This document shows positions 29,101 through 40,049 of a stretch of DNA of 64,000 nt, one piece after another. A program made the translations under genes and the position numbers. Under the pieces are notes generated by a model. The model was not told the origin of the DNA, searched no databases, and saw nothing but the letters and a program-made list of their open reading frames with translations. The stretch comes from Lacticaseibacillus pantheris DSM 15945 = JCM 12539 = NBRC 106106 (GTDB lineage: Bacteria; Bacillota; Bacilli; Lactobacillales; Lactobacillaceae), in the NCBI RefSeq assembly GCF_001311175.1, contig NZ_BBAI01000005.1, positions 22,210 through 86,209 of the forward strand. Direction: 5' to 3'. Positions within the stretch are counted from its first letter, which is position 1. Each line of letters begins with the position of its first letter.

Positions 29101-30366
29101 ATGGGAATACTCAATTTTATTTCAAATAATATCCTTCAAGATCCTCCCGTTTTGATTGCTCTAATTGCGATGATTGGCCTAATTGTTCAGAAGAAGCCAA
29201 TAGGCGAAATCATTAAAGGTAGTGTTTCGGCAGCGTTTGGTATGGTGATACTGACTGAAGGGGTCAACATGTTGACTGGGGTTGTGTCAGCAATCAACAC
29301 CGCCGTACAGACGAAGATGGGATTGTCTGTAGCTAAAGGATTATCGGATGCCACGTTTACTGCCAATTATGGTGGTGCAGTCGGTATGGCCATGTTCCTT
29401 GCACTGGTTATTCATATACTAATTGCAAGATTTACGCCGATTAAATCAATCTTCTTGACTGGTCACATGCTTTGGTGGGTACCGTTTGTTATTGTCGCTG
29501 GTGGTGTAGAAGGTGGTCTGCGTGGCCCAGTGCTTATAGTTGTTAGCGCGGTCTTGTCAGCACTGTATTTCTCAATTGCACCGTGGGTTATGCGTAAGTA
29601 TGTGTGGGCAGCAACGGGTGATGATTCATTCTTAATTGGTCATCCAACAACTATCCTTTCATTGATTTCAGGTTTTGTCGCTAAGCGTGTTGGTAACAAG
29701 AAGCAATCTACCGAAGATATTAAGGTTCCAGAGGCCCTATCCTTTTTCCGAGAGATTTCGATTAGCGGTGGTTTAGTGATGTTCGCGGTCGACATCGTCG
29801 TGGGATTAGTTGCTCCTGCGCTGGTTCCAAAGGGTGGCAACTTGTTTATGGTTTCGCTAAACGCTGGATTAACGTTTGGTGGTGGACTGCTTATTCTGCT
29901 CTATGGTGTTCGTTTGTTAGTTAACCAGATCATCCCTGCCTTCCAAGGAATTTCCGAAAAATTGGTGCCAGGTGCCAAGCCTGCATTCGATATTCCTATT
30001 TTGTTTAACTACAAGCCCAACGCCGTAATCATCGGATTTATTTCAGCCTTTGTGACTTCGACAATTCTCGTATTGATTGCTAACACTACTAATGTATTTG
30101 GGGTAGTTATTGTGCCACTGATTATCACCAGTTTCTTTGAATGTGGTGGTGCTGCTATTGTTGGTGAAGGTCAAGGCGGGCTCCGTGGCGCCATTATTGG
30201 TACGGCTGTTGCCTCATTTGCAATGGTTGCTTTAGTTGGAGTTTCTGCTGCGATGATGGGTGGTACCATCAAGAATTGGATTCTAATATTTGGTGGTAAT
30301 GATTTGTCTTTATGGTCAATAATCTCTAAGTTTGTTGGCCAAGGTCTTCACCTATTAGGATTATAG
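29101..30366 (+). CDS. PTS IIC permease, ascorbate (UlaA/SgaT) family
   Basis: A 421-residue intact membrane protein with about ten hydrophobic segments. ANYGGAVGMAMFLALVIHIL and KSIFLTGHMLWWVPF match the UlaA family. It forms the sugar path with the IIA and IIB proteins encoded just upstream. Family members carry L-ascorbate, but many lactobacillal members have unknown substrates, and none of the other ascorbate genes (lactonase, decarboxylase, epimerase) is present here. Confidence 0.9.
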   Translation: MGILNFISNNILQDPPVLIALIAMIGLIVQKKPIGEIIKGSVSAAFGMVILTEGVNMLTGVVSAINTAVQTKMGLSVAKGLSDATFTANYGGAVGMAMFLALVIHILIARFTPIKSIFLTGHMLWWVPFVIVAGGVEGGLRGPVLIVVSAVLSALYFSIAPWVMRKYVWAATGDDSFLIGHPTTILSLISGFVAKRVGNKKQSTEDIKVPEALSFFREISISGGLVMFAVDIVVGLVAPALVPKGGNLFMVSLNAGLTFGGGLLILLYGVRLLVNQIIPAFQGISEKLVPGAKPAFDIPILFNYKPNAVIIGFISAFVTSTILVLIANTTNVFGVVIVPLIITSFFECGGAAIVGEGQGGLRGAIIGTAVASFAMVALVGVSAAMMGGTIKNWILIFGGNDLSLWSIISKFVGQGLHLLGL

Positions 30367-30377
30367 GAGGCACGTTT

Positions 30378-31113
30378 ATGTATCGTTATATCGACAATGT
30401 TGAGCAACTGATTAGCAAGGTTGCTAATGAAGAAAAGCCCAATATTGATGCCACAATTAATTTGTTGACCGATGCAAACTTAAAAAAAGCATTCCATTTA
30501 TGTTTTTGGGGCTAGTCATGCCGGTATTATAGCTCAGGAGATGTACTATCGTGCGGGTGGGATGCTTACTATTAATGCGATATTCGGGCGTGAAGTAATG
30601 CTTGATCGTTCTCCGATTACTTTTACCAGTGATATGGAACGCCTAGAGGGGTACGGAACGCGGCTGGCTAATTCCGTTAATTTTAAACCAAATGATGTGT
30701 TAATCCTGCACTCGGTTTCTGGACGTAATCCGGTTATTGTTGACTTAGCTATTGCGGCCAAGAAGAAGGGCGTCCGTATAGTGGGGCTCACAAATGTTTC
30801 ATACTCAAAAACAGTTACCAGCCGACATTCGTCTGGTAAGCGCCTATTTGAATTGGCAGACATCGTAATTGATAATCACGGTGATGTCGGGGATGCCTCC
30901 TGTCAATTGGCTGGTGCCCCACAAAAAGTTGGGCCAACCTCGACGGTGGTTGGAGCCGCCATCCTAAATGCTATCATTGTTGAAGTTAGTCAGAGACTTG
31001 TGGATACTACGGGCGAGGCACCTGTCTTCTATTCGGCTAATCTAGACGACGGTGATGAGAGAAACAGACAATTAGTTAAAGAGTATCAGGAAATGATTCA
31101 TTACGATTTTTAA
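30378..31113 (+). CDS. UPF0309 SIS-domain protein
   Basis: About 244 residues of the UPF0309 family, single-SIS proteins of unknown role. Clear family blocks are YVFGASHAGIIAQEMYYRAG, LHSVSGRNPVIVD, SRHSSGKRLFELADIVID and KVGPTSTVVGA. One extra A at 30482-30488 breaks the N-terminus. AGGAGG precedes the start. As the last gene of the ascorbate-type PTS operon it probably isomerises or deaminates the imported sugar phosphate; this is inferred. Confidence 0.87.
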
Positions 31114-31209
31114 GCCGATAAATTATCAAAGCCGTTAATCAATGGGGCTATTATTACATGATGCAGACTATACCAATATATTTACAGTTTAAGGATGTAG
31201 TGTTACATC

Positions 31210-31227
31210 GACCATGAATCTATGGTC
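31210..31227. repeat. Inverted repeat GACCAT-N6-ATGGTC
   Basis: A perfect 6-bp inverted repeat lies in the 330-base gap between the PTS operon and the Mrr gene, just before the operon terminator. Possible protein site; no further support. Confidence 0.3.
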
Positions 31228-31240
31228 GCTAGTTAATTCC

Positions 31241-31276
31241 AACAAAACCGCTGGCGCAATAGTCGGCGGTTTTGTT
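31241..31276 (+). terminator. Terminator of the ascorbate-type PTS operon
   Basis: AACAAAACCGC (31241-31251) pairs perfectly with GCGGTTTTGTT (31266-31276). The remaining bases up to the next gene show no other clear element. Confidence 0.7.
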
Positions 31277-31444
31277 ATAGATTCGTTAGATACATCTAAG
31301 GTGATTGCTATTATTCAGCCTTGGTGTTGATAATTCGACCTGATGTACACGTCCCGCAATACTATACGCACAACGTGGATTTACTAGGATCAGTGATTTG
31401 GGTGTAAAATTACCATATTCATTACTTATGGAGGGGGTAGGACT

Positions 31445-32360
31445 GTGGCATATATACGTAGAGGGGCACAAAAGGCGATAGTTCGAGCACTACAGAGTGT
31501 TGGTGGCACAGCTTCAAGGGATGATATTAAATCAATCATCGCAGAAGATGACGGCAGTGGATTCACTCATGATGATGTGTACGGTACAGTTATTTCACGG
31601 AAAGGAAATGAATATATCCCGTTTAATTATGATTTTAATTTTGCAATGCGGGAATTGTCGGTAATTGACTACATTGAAAAGTCTTTTCGTGGTGGTAAAG
31701 TAACGCTAACCGAGCAAGGCCGGGCAGACTCATTATCCGACTTTCCTAATAAAGCCCAAAAACAGGCGATACGTGAATACTGGATCATACTAAAGCGCTC
31801 CGTGAAGCGAAAAGTGGATCAAACAACGCCAATGACCAGACTTCTTTAGGCGGTAACGATGATGAAAGTACCGATGATGCTCAAGATGTGACGGACACAT
31901 GGAAGACGGAACTACTTGCCAGTCTGAAAAAAAATTTTCACCAACGAAATTTGAGCGCTTTTCTAGACTGCTGATTTCACAAATGGGTGTAAAAATAGAT
32001 GCGAAGATGGGGATGGTTGTTTCTGGGGACCATGGGATTGATGGTTTTGGTTATTTTCAATCCGACGAGTTTAGGACTTCTAGAGTGGCAATACAATCCA
32101 AAAGATATAGCGATGCGCCTGTTGGAGAACCTGAAATTGATAAATTTAAAGGGGTAATGGACGGGTTTAACGCTGAGTATGGTATCTTTATCACCACTAG
32201 TTATTATACTGACGGCGCGAAAAAGAAGGCTGTCCAAGGCGCCAAATCCGTGACGCTAATTGATGGTCCTGGAATTGTTAAGCTTGTCGAACGGTACCAA
32301 CTCCACATATCCCCAGTTCAGACGTTTGAACTAGATGATTATTATTTTGAGCAAGACTAA
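31445..32360 (+). CDS. Mrr-like restriction endonuclease
   Basis: About 304 residues. The N-terminal part (residues 1-110) looks like a winged-helix Mrr N-domain, then a Ser/Asn/Asp-rich linker (GGNDDESTDDAQDV), then the Mrr catalytic domain. The nuclease core shows GDHGIDGFGYF and VAIQSKRY, the D...QxK pattern of the PD-(D/E)XK fold. Breaks are one missing T near 31781 and two extra A in 31927-31934. GTG at 31445 follows GAGGGGG. Mrr enzymes cut modified DNA (type IV restriction). No methylase is nearby, which fits. Confidence 0.82.
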
Positions 32361-32389
32361 TCTATTGAATTTAATTAAAGCCCCACCCC

Positions 32390-32421
32390 AATGCCCACTA
32401 CGCTGATGTGTAGTGGGCATT
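32390..32421. terminator. Hairpin after the Mrr-like gene
   Basis: AATGCCCACTAC pairs perfectly with GTAGTGGGCATT (12 bp, eight-base loop). The T tract is poor, so termination strength is uncertain. Confidence 0.6.
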
Positions 32422-32494
32422 ATAGTGTAAAATGGCCTTAACAACCATATTTGATATATTCAATACCCACCCATTCGCAAAGGAGTCTGCACAC

Positions 32495-32869
32495 ATGTCC
32501 TCAACCATCCATCCAATTGTTCCATCAACTGTTCCCGTAGACGCACACACATCCGCGCATTACCGCGATGTGTTGGCGCAAATTGTTGCGTTTCGCGACA
32601 GTAAGGGGTGGGCGGAGTACCACACGTTGCCGAACCTCGCTAAGTCACTGAGCATTGAGGCCAGCGAAGTGTTGGAAATATTTCAGTGGCTCGACACCGG
32701 CGACCAGTTGGGCAAAGACGAACAGGCACACCTGACCGAGGAGCTGGCCGACGTCTTAACGTACACGTTCTTCATGTGTGACCGGCTGGGTGTTGACCCG
32801 TTAAAGTTGGTGGCGGCCAAGAATGCCATTAATCGTGGCCGGCACTGGGCGCAGACCGAGAACGACTAG
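32495..32869 (+). CDS. MazG-like nucleotide pyrophosphohydrolase
   Basis: A 124-residue protein of the MazG-like all-alpha NTP pyrophosphatase group, which hydrolyses nucleoside triphosphates to monophosphate and pyrophosphate. Metal-binding glutamates are visible in SIEASEVLEIFQW and LTEELADVLTYTFF. I chose ATG 32495 behind AAAGGAG. Base composition becomes clearly more GC-rich from here on. It lies 30 bases before coaBC. Confidence 0.83.
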   Translation: MSSTIHPIVPSTVPVDAHTSAHYRDVLAQIVAFRDSKGWAEYHTLPNLAKSLSIEASEVLEIFQWLDTGDQLGKDEQAHLTEELADVLTYTFFMCDRLGVDPLKLVAAKNAINRGRHWAQTEND

Positions 32870-32899
32870 CAGCACGACCTTAACCGAGGAGGATTCATC

Positions 32900-34086
32900 A
32901 TGCCTACTATTAGAAATATTGCCGTCATGATCACCGGGGGCATTGCCGCCTACAAAGTGCCACTGCTCGTGCGCGGGCTTGTCCGTGATGGCTACCAGGT
33001 GCGCGTTGCGATGACGCCAGCTGCGGCAACCTTTGTTACCGCAGCGACTTTGTCAACTTTGACCAAAGCTGAAGTGGTTACCGATGCCCATGAGTTCGAC
33101 CATCCGGAGCACGTTGTGCACGTCGAGCTCGCGCGCTGGGCTGACATGATGCTGGTCGTGCCGGCCACCGCCAACAGTCTCGCTAAGTTTGCTAATGGAC
33201 TCGCGGATAACGTCGTGACGTCTACCTGGCTCGCCTTTGACGGCCCCAAGCTGGTCATGCCCGCCATGAATGACAAAATGTGGGCTAACGCCGCGACGCA
33301 AAGCAACGTTCGGCGGCTGAAGGACATGGGCGTGCGCGTCCTGCCACCGGCCGAGGGGTTCCTGGCTGAGGGGTACTCCGCGGTGGGTCGGATGCCGGAT
33401 TTGGACGTGATCCAACTGTTCGTGGAGACGTACCAGGCGAAGCAACCACTGGTTGGCAAGCGCGTCCTAGTATCGGCGGGCGGCACGCAGGAGCGAATCG
33501 ACCCGTGCGCTACATCGGAAACGACTCATCCGGCAAGATGGGCACCGCCGTTGCTAACGCGGCCGCGGCGGCGGGGGCCGAGGTGACGCTGGTGGCTACC
33601 AAAATGTTGCCGGTACTGCCGGGCGTGGAGGCCGTTTACGTTACTTCGGCCGCGGAACTGCACGACGCCATGCTGGCTAACTTTGATGCGGCCGACCTGG
33701 TGGTTATGGCCGCGGCGGTGGCTGACTTCCGACCGGTCGACGTGAGCGGCACCAAGATTAAGAAGCAATCGGCGGACGACGGCCTGCACCTAGACTTGGT
33801 GCAAAATCCCGACATCCTGGCCGCGATGGGGGCGCAGAAGTCGCACCAGTACCTGGTCGGCTTTGCTGCTGAGACCAACGACTTGGTCGCCAACGCGCAG
33901 GCCAAGCTGGAACACAAAGGCGCGGACATGATCGTCGCCAACCCGGTCGGTTACGGGCAGGGGTTTAACGCTGATACGGACACCGTCACCATTCTGCGGC
34001 GGGGGCAGGACCCGCTCGCTCTGGATGAGGCCGCTAAACGCGACGTGGCGGCAACGATTGTCGGGCTGGCGGAGGCGGAGATGTAG
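32900..34086 (+). CDS. coaBC: Bifunctional phosphopantothenoylcysteine decarboxylase/synthetase
   Basis: About 395 residues. The N-terminal CoaC flavoprotein (ITGGIAAYKVPLLVRGL, the catalytic His in VHVELARWADMM, PAMNDKMW) decarboxylates phosphopantothenoylcysteine. The C-terminal CoaB ligase (SAGGTQERIDPVRYIGN, AAAVADFRP, KIKK, LVGFAAET) makes it from phosphopantothenate and cysteine. One G is missing near 33505, exactly in the IDPVRYIG motif. GAGGAGG precedes the start. This is an essential coenzyme A gene, so the break is almost certainly a sequence error. Confidence 0.93.
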
Positions 34087-34091
34087 TCGCC

Positions 34092-34768
34092 ATGGACCAT
34101 TATGTTGATCGGTATTATTTGGGAAATGCCGCTGAAAAACAGTTTTTTCATGATCACTTAGCTACCTTGGTGGCTAGTGCGGCTAGGTTTGAGGGCATGA
34201 CGCTGGGTGCGGGAAAGGTGGCTCGAATCTTGAGCACCGGCAGTTTTGATGGCATCCTTCCTACCGATATTTAAATCGTCCTGAACCTCAAGCACGCCTT
34301 TGAATACATCACCACCCTTGATAAGCTGACTTTCGATGCTATTTTGCGTGTGAACGAGCTTATTCAGGGGGCCGCTAAGGCAGACGCCGGTCGTATAAGA
34401 ACGGATATTGTCACGGTGGGGCACACCAACGACACGTATGTACCACCAATTCCGTCTGAACAGACGGAACGGGCATTTTTCGCCAGCCTAATGAGTGCGG
34501 ACATGTCAGCCACGCAGCAAGCAATCAAGCTCATGTTGCATATCTCCCGGTCGCAATGGTTCGCCGATGGCAATAAACGTACCGCGTTGGTGGTTGCCAA
34601 CGCGATAATGCTTACTAAAGGCGCCGGTCTGCTGGCTATCCCCGAGAACAAAATGCACTGGTATCTATCCCAGTTGCAAAAGTTCTATTTAACGGGGCGC
34701 AGTCGGCGATTGAGCGGTGGCTGTACGAAGAAGCTATCTTTGGTATCGCGAATGATGCTACCGAGTAG
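34092..34768 (+). pseudogene. Fic-domain protein, interrupted
   Basis: The frame shows a Fic fold: NLKHAFEYI, HTNDTYVPPIPSEQ and the core SRSQWFADGNKRTALV near residue 160. In the Fic motif HxFx(D/E)GN(K/G)R the catalytic histidine is Gln here. An in-frame TAA at 34272-34274 interrupts it after about 60 residues, and one A is missing near 34691; adding it restores a normal C-terminus (LNGAQSAIERWLYEEAIF). Unlike most breaks here, the stop is not a simple homopolymer indel. It may be a decaying gene, or a sequence error in a Gln-type Fic subfamily. Confidence 0.7.
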
Positions 34769-34792
34769 CTGGCAACACTAATAATGTTTTAT

Positions 34793-34830
34793 GGAGGGCA
34801 CACCTGTCTCAGCGTGTCCTCCTTTGTTTT
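34793..34830 (+). terminator. Terminator after the Fic gene
   Basis: GGAGGGCACAC pairs with GCGTGTCCTCC (two wobbles or mismatches), followed by TTTGTTTT. Confidence 0.65.
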
Positions 34831-34929
34831 GCCACAAAATTAAAATCGATGCTAGCTAACTCTCATAATCATGCGGTGGTCAAGTGGTCCCGATATGTCG
34901 TAATTATCGATACACCGATGTTCACTGTC

Positions 34930-34958
34930 TTGACAATGCCGATGTGATGCGATAAATT
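34930..34958 (+). promoter_or_regulatory. Promoter of the cell-envelope protease
   Basis: TTGACA (34930-34935) and TAAATT (34953-34958) are exactly 17 bases apart, about 120 bases before the protease start. The rest of this 308-base gap shows nothing else clear. Confidence 0.6.
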
Positions 34959-35076
34959 GCCCTTGTTGAGCAAATTAGAATTAAATGCGTTAAAAAATGT
35001 GAACGATTTGTGTTTTTGCAAAGCTTTGTCTGGGAAGATGGCGTGCTCAACAACCAATATGAGGGGGTAGTCGCGA

Positions 35077-38000
35077 ATGCGTAGAAATTCGATGACCGAA
35101 ATGAAGAGGCACTACAAGTTATATAAGTCGGGCTCCAAGTGGGTGGCGGCGGCAATCATTACCGTTAGCGCGGGAGCCATTGTGCTGAGTGGTAACGACA
35201 CACAATCAGTGGCGGCCGATACCACGACGGCGGCAACGGTACAAACGCAAACCGACACGGGAACGACCGGACAGTCGTCCAGCGCGGGGGACGACGCACA
35301 AAATGCAGCGGACAACCACACGCAAAGTAGCACGGCTACGGCGGAGGACATGACGCCAGCGCAATCATCGGCTACCGCGTCACAGGCGACGCCAGCTACT
35401 ACTACGAGTCAATCGCAGGCTGGCTCAAGTGCAGCCACTAGCGGCGCCACTGCCACCACTGCCACCAGTGGTGCGAGCGCGTCGAGCTCAAGCGCTGCAA
35501 CCACGACGACACCTGCCGCTACCACCACCGCGCAGGCTACAGCCGACGCAACCGCCGATCCCGGTCCCGCAAACCAGGATACGTTGACCAAGGGGAACGT
35601 TGAGGGCCTGTGGAATGAGGGTTATCAGGGTCAGGGCATGGTTGTGGCCGTGATTGATTCTGGGGTCCAACCACACGCAGACTTGCGGTTGACTGACGAT
35701 AGTACGGCGGCGATTAGCAAAGACGCCGCGGAGGCCGCTATTGCTAAGCTAGGGTACGGCACGTACGTCAACAGCAAGATCCCCTTTGCCTACGATTACG
35801 TGAACAACGATAGTGTCAACACGGGGACTACGGTGTCCGGGTCTACGCACGGTGAACACGTCGCTGGTATTATTGCCGCCAACGGGACCGTTGCCGATGG
35901 CGCTACCGGTACGTCTAAAGCGTCAGTCTACGTCAAAGGGGTCGCCCCGGAAGCCCAGATTTTGGCGATGCAGGTCATTGATGAGTTCCCGGACGAAAAT
36001 GCTAACGATATTTCCCGGGCAATAAGGGACGCCGTTGCGCTAGGAGCCAACGCCATCCAAATGTCACTGGGAATTGGTGTGGCCGAACAAGATCTGACCG
36101 ACGAGGAGCAAGCCGCCGTGCAGTACGCTACCGACCACGGAGTCTTTGTTTCCATCTCGGCCAGCAACAACGCCAACGCGGCCAGCATTGTGGGCTCCGA
36201 TACGCCGAATGATATTTCCACGGCGTACGTGCCGAAGAACGATTCAACCATTGCCGATCCCGGTGCCGCAGCGTCCGCGATGACCGTCGCCGCCGAGAAG
36301 AGTGCGACTGGTGCTGATTCTGAAATGGACGGCTTCTCATCGTGGGGACCAATGGCGGACTATACGCTCAAGCCGGACATCGCGGCGCCCGGTGATAGTG
36401 TGACCTCCACGGCCATTGACCCGACAACCAATACCCAAACATACGCAGTTGAGTCCGGTACTTCCATGGCTGGCCCGTACGATGCCGGTGCGGCCCTACT
36501 AGTCATGCAGAAACTCAAGGCAACCCGCCCAGAATTGCAGGGCGCGGACCTGGTGAAGGCCGTTAAGCTAGCGTTAATGAACGCGGCCGACCCAATGATT
36601 GACTTAAACTACCCGGACACCTACGTCTCCCCGCGGCGCCAGGTGCTGGACAAATTGATGTGACCAAGGCGGGGAACTTGGCCGTCGCTGCTGAGGGTAC
36701 AAATAACGCCGGCTCGGTGTCGCTGGGTAAAATCGGGCAGACGACCAGCTTCAACGTGACGTTAACCAATTACGGGCAGACGACCCAAAGCTACACGGTC
36801 GACTACGACGGTGGGCCCCTCACGCAGGTGCGGGATACCAGTAACGGTAATATTGTGCACGACCAGAACTTGGCGGGAGCGGCGGTGAACACTGCTACGC
36901 CAACGTTTACGCTCGCGCCCGGTGCCAGCAAAGTGGTGACCTTCACGCTCGCGTTGGCTGATGCGGTTGCCGCTGACCAAATTGTCGAGGGCTACTTGAC
37001 ATTCAAAGCGGAGGACGACACCCAGACCATCAGTGTGCCGTACCTCGGCTACTTTGGTGACCTAACCACCGAGCAGATTATTGATGATTCGGCGAACAAG
37101 CAGGACTCAATCTTTAAGGTGGGTACCTCGTTGATAACAACAATAACCCGCTGGGGGTCACCGACGCTGCCTCACTGAGCAACCTCGTGAATAGCGACGT
37201 AACGGGCAAGTACACGTGGGGACAGGTGCCCGCGTACATTGAGAACGGCAAGGTCTCGTTCTCGCCTAACGGAGACGGTGCTAGCGATACCGTGTACCCA
37301 TACGTCTTTGCCAAGCAGAACCTCAAGGCGGTCACCATTCAGATTCTGGACGCTAATGGTAACTTGGTTCGCGTGCTCGACAAGGAGAACAACACGACCA
37401 AGTCATACCTGCAAAATGGCTCCAGTTACAACTCTGACTTAGGGTTGAGCACCGACATGCGTCTGGATACCGACGCGTTTACCTGGGATGGTCGGATTTA
37501 CGACCAACAGACGGGCAAGTACATCACGGCGCCGGATGGCAGGTACACTTACCGGATTGTGACTGAGCAGTACAACGACGGGGCGGAGCAGGAACAAAAC
37601 TTTGATTTACCTGTAGCCGTGGATACCGTCGCACCGACTCTGACCGGTCTGACTTACGCCAAAGGTCAGTTGACGGCCAGCTACAACGACCAGGGTGCGG
37701 GGTTCAGCCAGTTTAGTGACGCGGTGCTCAAGATTGGCGCCCAGGAGTATGGGGTGAGTCTCGATAACAACGGGCAAAGTAACGCTGGGACAATCAGCTT
37801 CAAACTGACGGCAGCGCAAATGGCCGCCCTAGCAACGAGCGATGGGCAGCTGACCTTGACGGTGACGGACGTTGCTGGCAACCACACCAGCGCGAGTGTA
37901 CAGGCGTTTGCGGGTACTACTTCGGCCTCATCGACCGATACTGCCGCCACCGTCGCACCGCAGTTTAGTTGGCAAGTCGGCGATGGTAGCTACAACCGCT

Positions 38001-39474
38001 GGCGTAAGGAGGGCTTCGTGCAGGCCGTGTCCGACCAGACGAGTTTCACCGCCTACGCCAGGTGCCGGCGGGCGTCGATTGGATTGTTTACGCGACCGAC
38101 GCTATCTCGGGCAAGGTGTTCCCGGGCAAAGTTGATGCGGCTACTGGTATCGTGACGTTTAACCTGACCGAAGGGGCTCCGTACGGCGACTTTGTGGGCA
38201 CCGTCCTGTACCCGACCGCTAACTTTGGCGAATACAAGCAGGCTGGACGTGCTGACGGGGACGAAATGATCGTCTTCCTTGACGCTGACGGCACTGCCGG
38301 ATACGGTCACTTCAGCACAACGAATCCACACACGGTGATTGCTCTGCGCGATAACGCAGACGCGGCTGCGGACGCTACGGTCACGACCGGGGCGCCAGTG
38401 CTTAGTGGGCGCGCCTTTGCGGACATTACGACGCACGCACAGCCAACTGCTGGGCTTTCCTTTGATAAGTTTAATGACAACACGTTTACGTTGGTGGGTG
38501 CTGATCAGGTGGCGGACGTTTACGACCCGCAGACTAGTGAACTGACGATTACGGGTAAGGTGGCTGATCCTGCCGGGAAGGCCATGACGGTGACTGATGC
38601 TACCGAGCCGACCAAGGCGGTTGCGATTAACGCGGACGGGACGTTCAGCTTCACGGTGCCATTCAAAGCCGCTGAGCAGCAGTCAGTTGGTTACCGTCTG
38701 ACGACGACTACGACCAACGATGACGGCACGACGGCAAGTAGCACGGCTTACGGCGAGCTCCAGATCTACCTGGACACCGTCTTCCCAACTTTGTCCATGC
38801 CGCAAGCCGACACGTTGACGGTTGATGCGGATGGTAACTACGATATCACGACGTCGGACCCGACCTTTACCGTCACGGGCACCGTGAACGATAACGTGAA
38901 TGGTTACCGGCTGTACACGAACGGCGATAACGTTGTGCACCAGAAGAACCTGGCTGGCTTTAACAACCACGTGGATGCGGATGCGGCCAGCTCAAACCCT
39001 TATGGGGCGGCTGACTTTAGCCAGACGTACAACTTGTTGAAGGGCGATAACTACTTCACCGTGACCGCCGTGGATATGGTGGGTAACACCATCACGAAGG
39101 TTTTCCACGTCGTACGGGTGGACGCAACTAGCGTGACACCAACCGGTGATGAATCGCAGGGCAGTGAGGGTACCGCCACCACCAGCCCCGTGGTTGATGG
39201 TGGGCAGCGCGGGCAGGCGCAGGGCGCTCCAGACGTGCACCCTGCTGCACCTGGTTACAAGAATGATGGTCAGGGTGGCGTACAGCTAGTACCTGCCGCC
39301 AGCCAGGCAGGTCGTCCGCAGAGTGGTGCTGATCAAGGTCAAAGCCCAGCAACTACGACTGCGGCGGCAATGCCGGCGACGGGGGATGCACACAGCCCGT
39401 TGGCCGCAATCGGTCTAGCTATCCTCAGCATGCTGGGACTGGCTGGACTTGCATCCCGGAAGCGGCGTGTATAG
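35077..39474 (+). CDS. Cell-wall-anchored subtilisin-like protease (lactocepin / C5a-peptidase type)
   Basis: About 1,466 residues. It begins with a KxYKxG-type signal (HYKLYKSGSKWVAAAIIT), then a long Ser/Thr/Ala-rich stretch, then an S8 protease domain with Asp194 (AVIDSG), His258 (THGEHVAGI), Asn364 and Ser463 (SGTSMAGP). Fn3-like and repeat domains follow. The C-terminus has MPATGD, a hydrophobic helix and RKRR, a sortase anchor with Met in place of Leu. Missing single bases at about 36642, 37131 and 38058 split it; each correction restores a family motif such as SPRRQGAGQIDV. It probably degrades extracellular proteins to peptides. It has its own promoter. Confidence 0.9.
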
Positions 39475-39518
39475 TTTATATGTAGACGATAGCGGCAACA
39501 TCGGGGGGGGTGAAGAGG

Positions 39519-39782
39519 ATGCAACCAGTGACCATTACTAATTTAGACCGGGTGTTGACCGCGTTGGTGCAGGCGCGCCAGCGGGGAGAGCTCTCTCCTG
39601 ACCAGGTGGTGCTGGATGTACGCCCGCACGAGCCCGGATCGGCGCACGTTTTCACGGTACGGGACGACGCTGGCAGGCAGCACGTACTCGTTGAACTCCG
39701 GTTTAATGAGCCCTTACCCGATAACTACGCCAGCGAAATACGCCGCCGCGGCTACCACCTCGAATTGGTGGATGGACGGTAA
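39519..39782 (+). CDS. Small unknown protein, 87 residues
   Basis: A hydrophilic, basic protein (MQPVTITNLDRVLTALVQA) rich in Arg. I chose ATG 39519, nine bases after a G7 run, over GTG 39510. I do not recognise the family. A terminator follows. Confidence 0.5.
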   Translation: MQPVTITNLDRVLTALVQARQRGELSPDQVVLDVRPHEPGSAHVFTVRDDAGRQHVLVELRFNEPLPDNYASEIRRRGYHLELVDGR

Positions 39783-39797
39783 TCATAAAGAACTTGA

Positions 39798-39840
39798 AGT
39801 CGGTACACGGCGCATTGATTGCGAAGTGTGCCGGCTTTTT
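39798..39840 (+). terminator. Terminator
   Basis: AGTCGGTACAC pairs with GTGTGCCGGCT (wobbles) and runs into five T. Confidence 0.6.
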
Positions 39841-40049
39841 GCGTTTGTCTCGGCAATTGTTCGATTAGATTTATTGCGGTATCTTTGCCAAAACTGAGCG
39901 GACGCAACCACGCGCAACGGTCTATCCGAGCCCCGGTATAAAGCAATTTATCGCGGCCAATAAATTAAATCTTTACCCGCCATCCCCGTCCCGTTACGCT
40001 TAAATTAAGGACAGAGGTACTGTCACAGTTAACGAAGGGGGACGACATC

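Noticed and set aside
26720..30366. Naming the PTS operon as L-ascorbate (ula) genes
   Set aside because: The transporter families fit, but none of the ascorbate catabolic enzymes is present, so the substrate is left open.
4250..31934. Programmed frameshifting or phase variation at the A/T runs
   Set aside because: The same one- or two-base error occurs in unrelated genes across the window, so sequencing error is far simpler. No slippery-site stimulators were seen.
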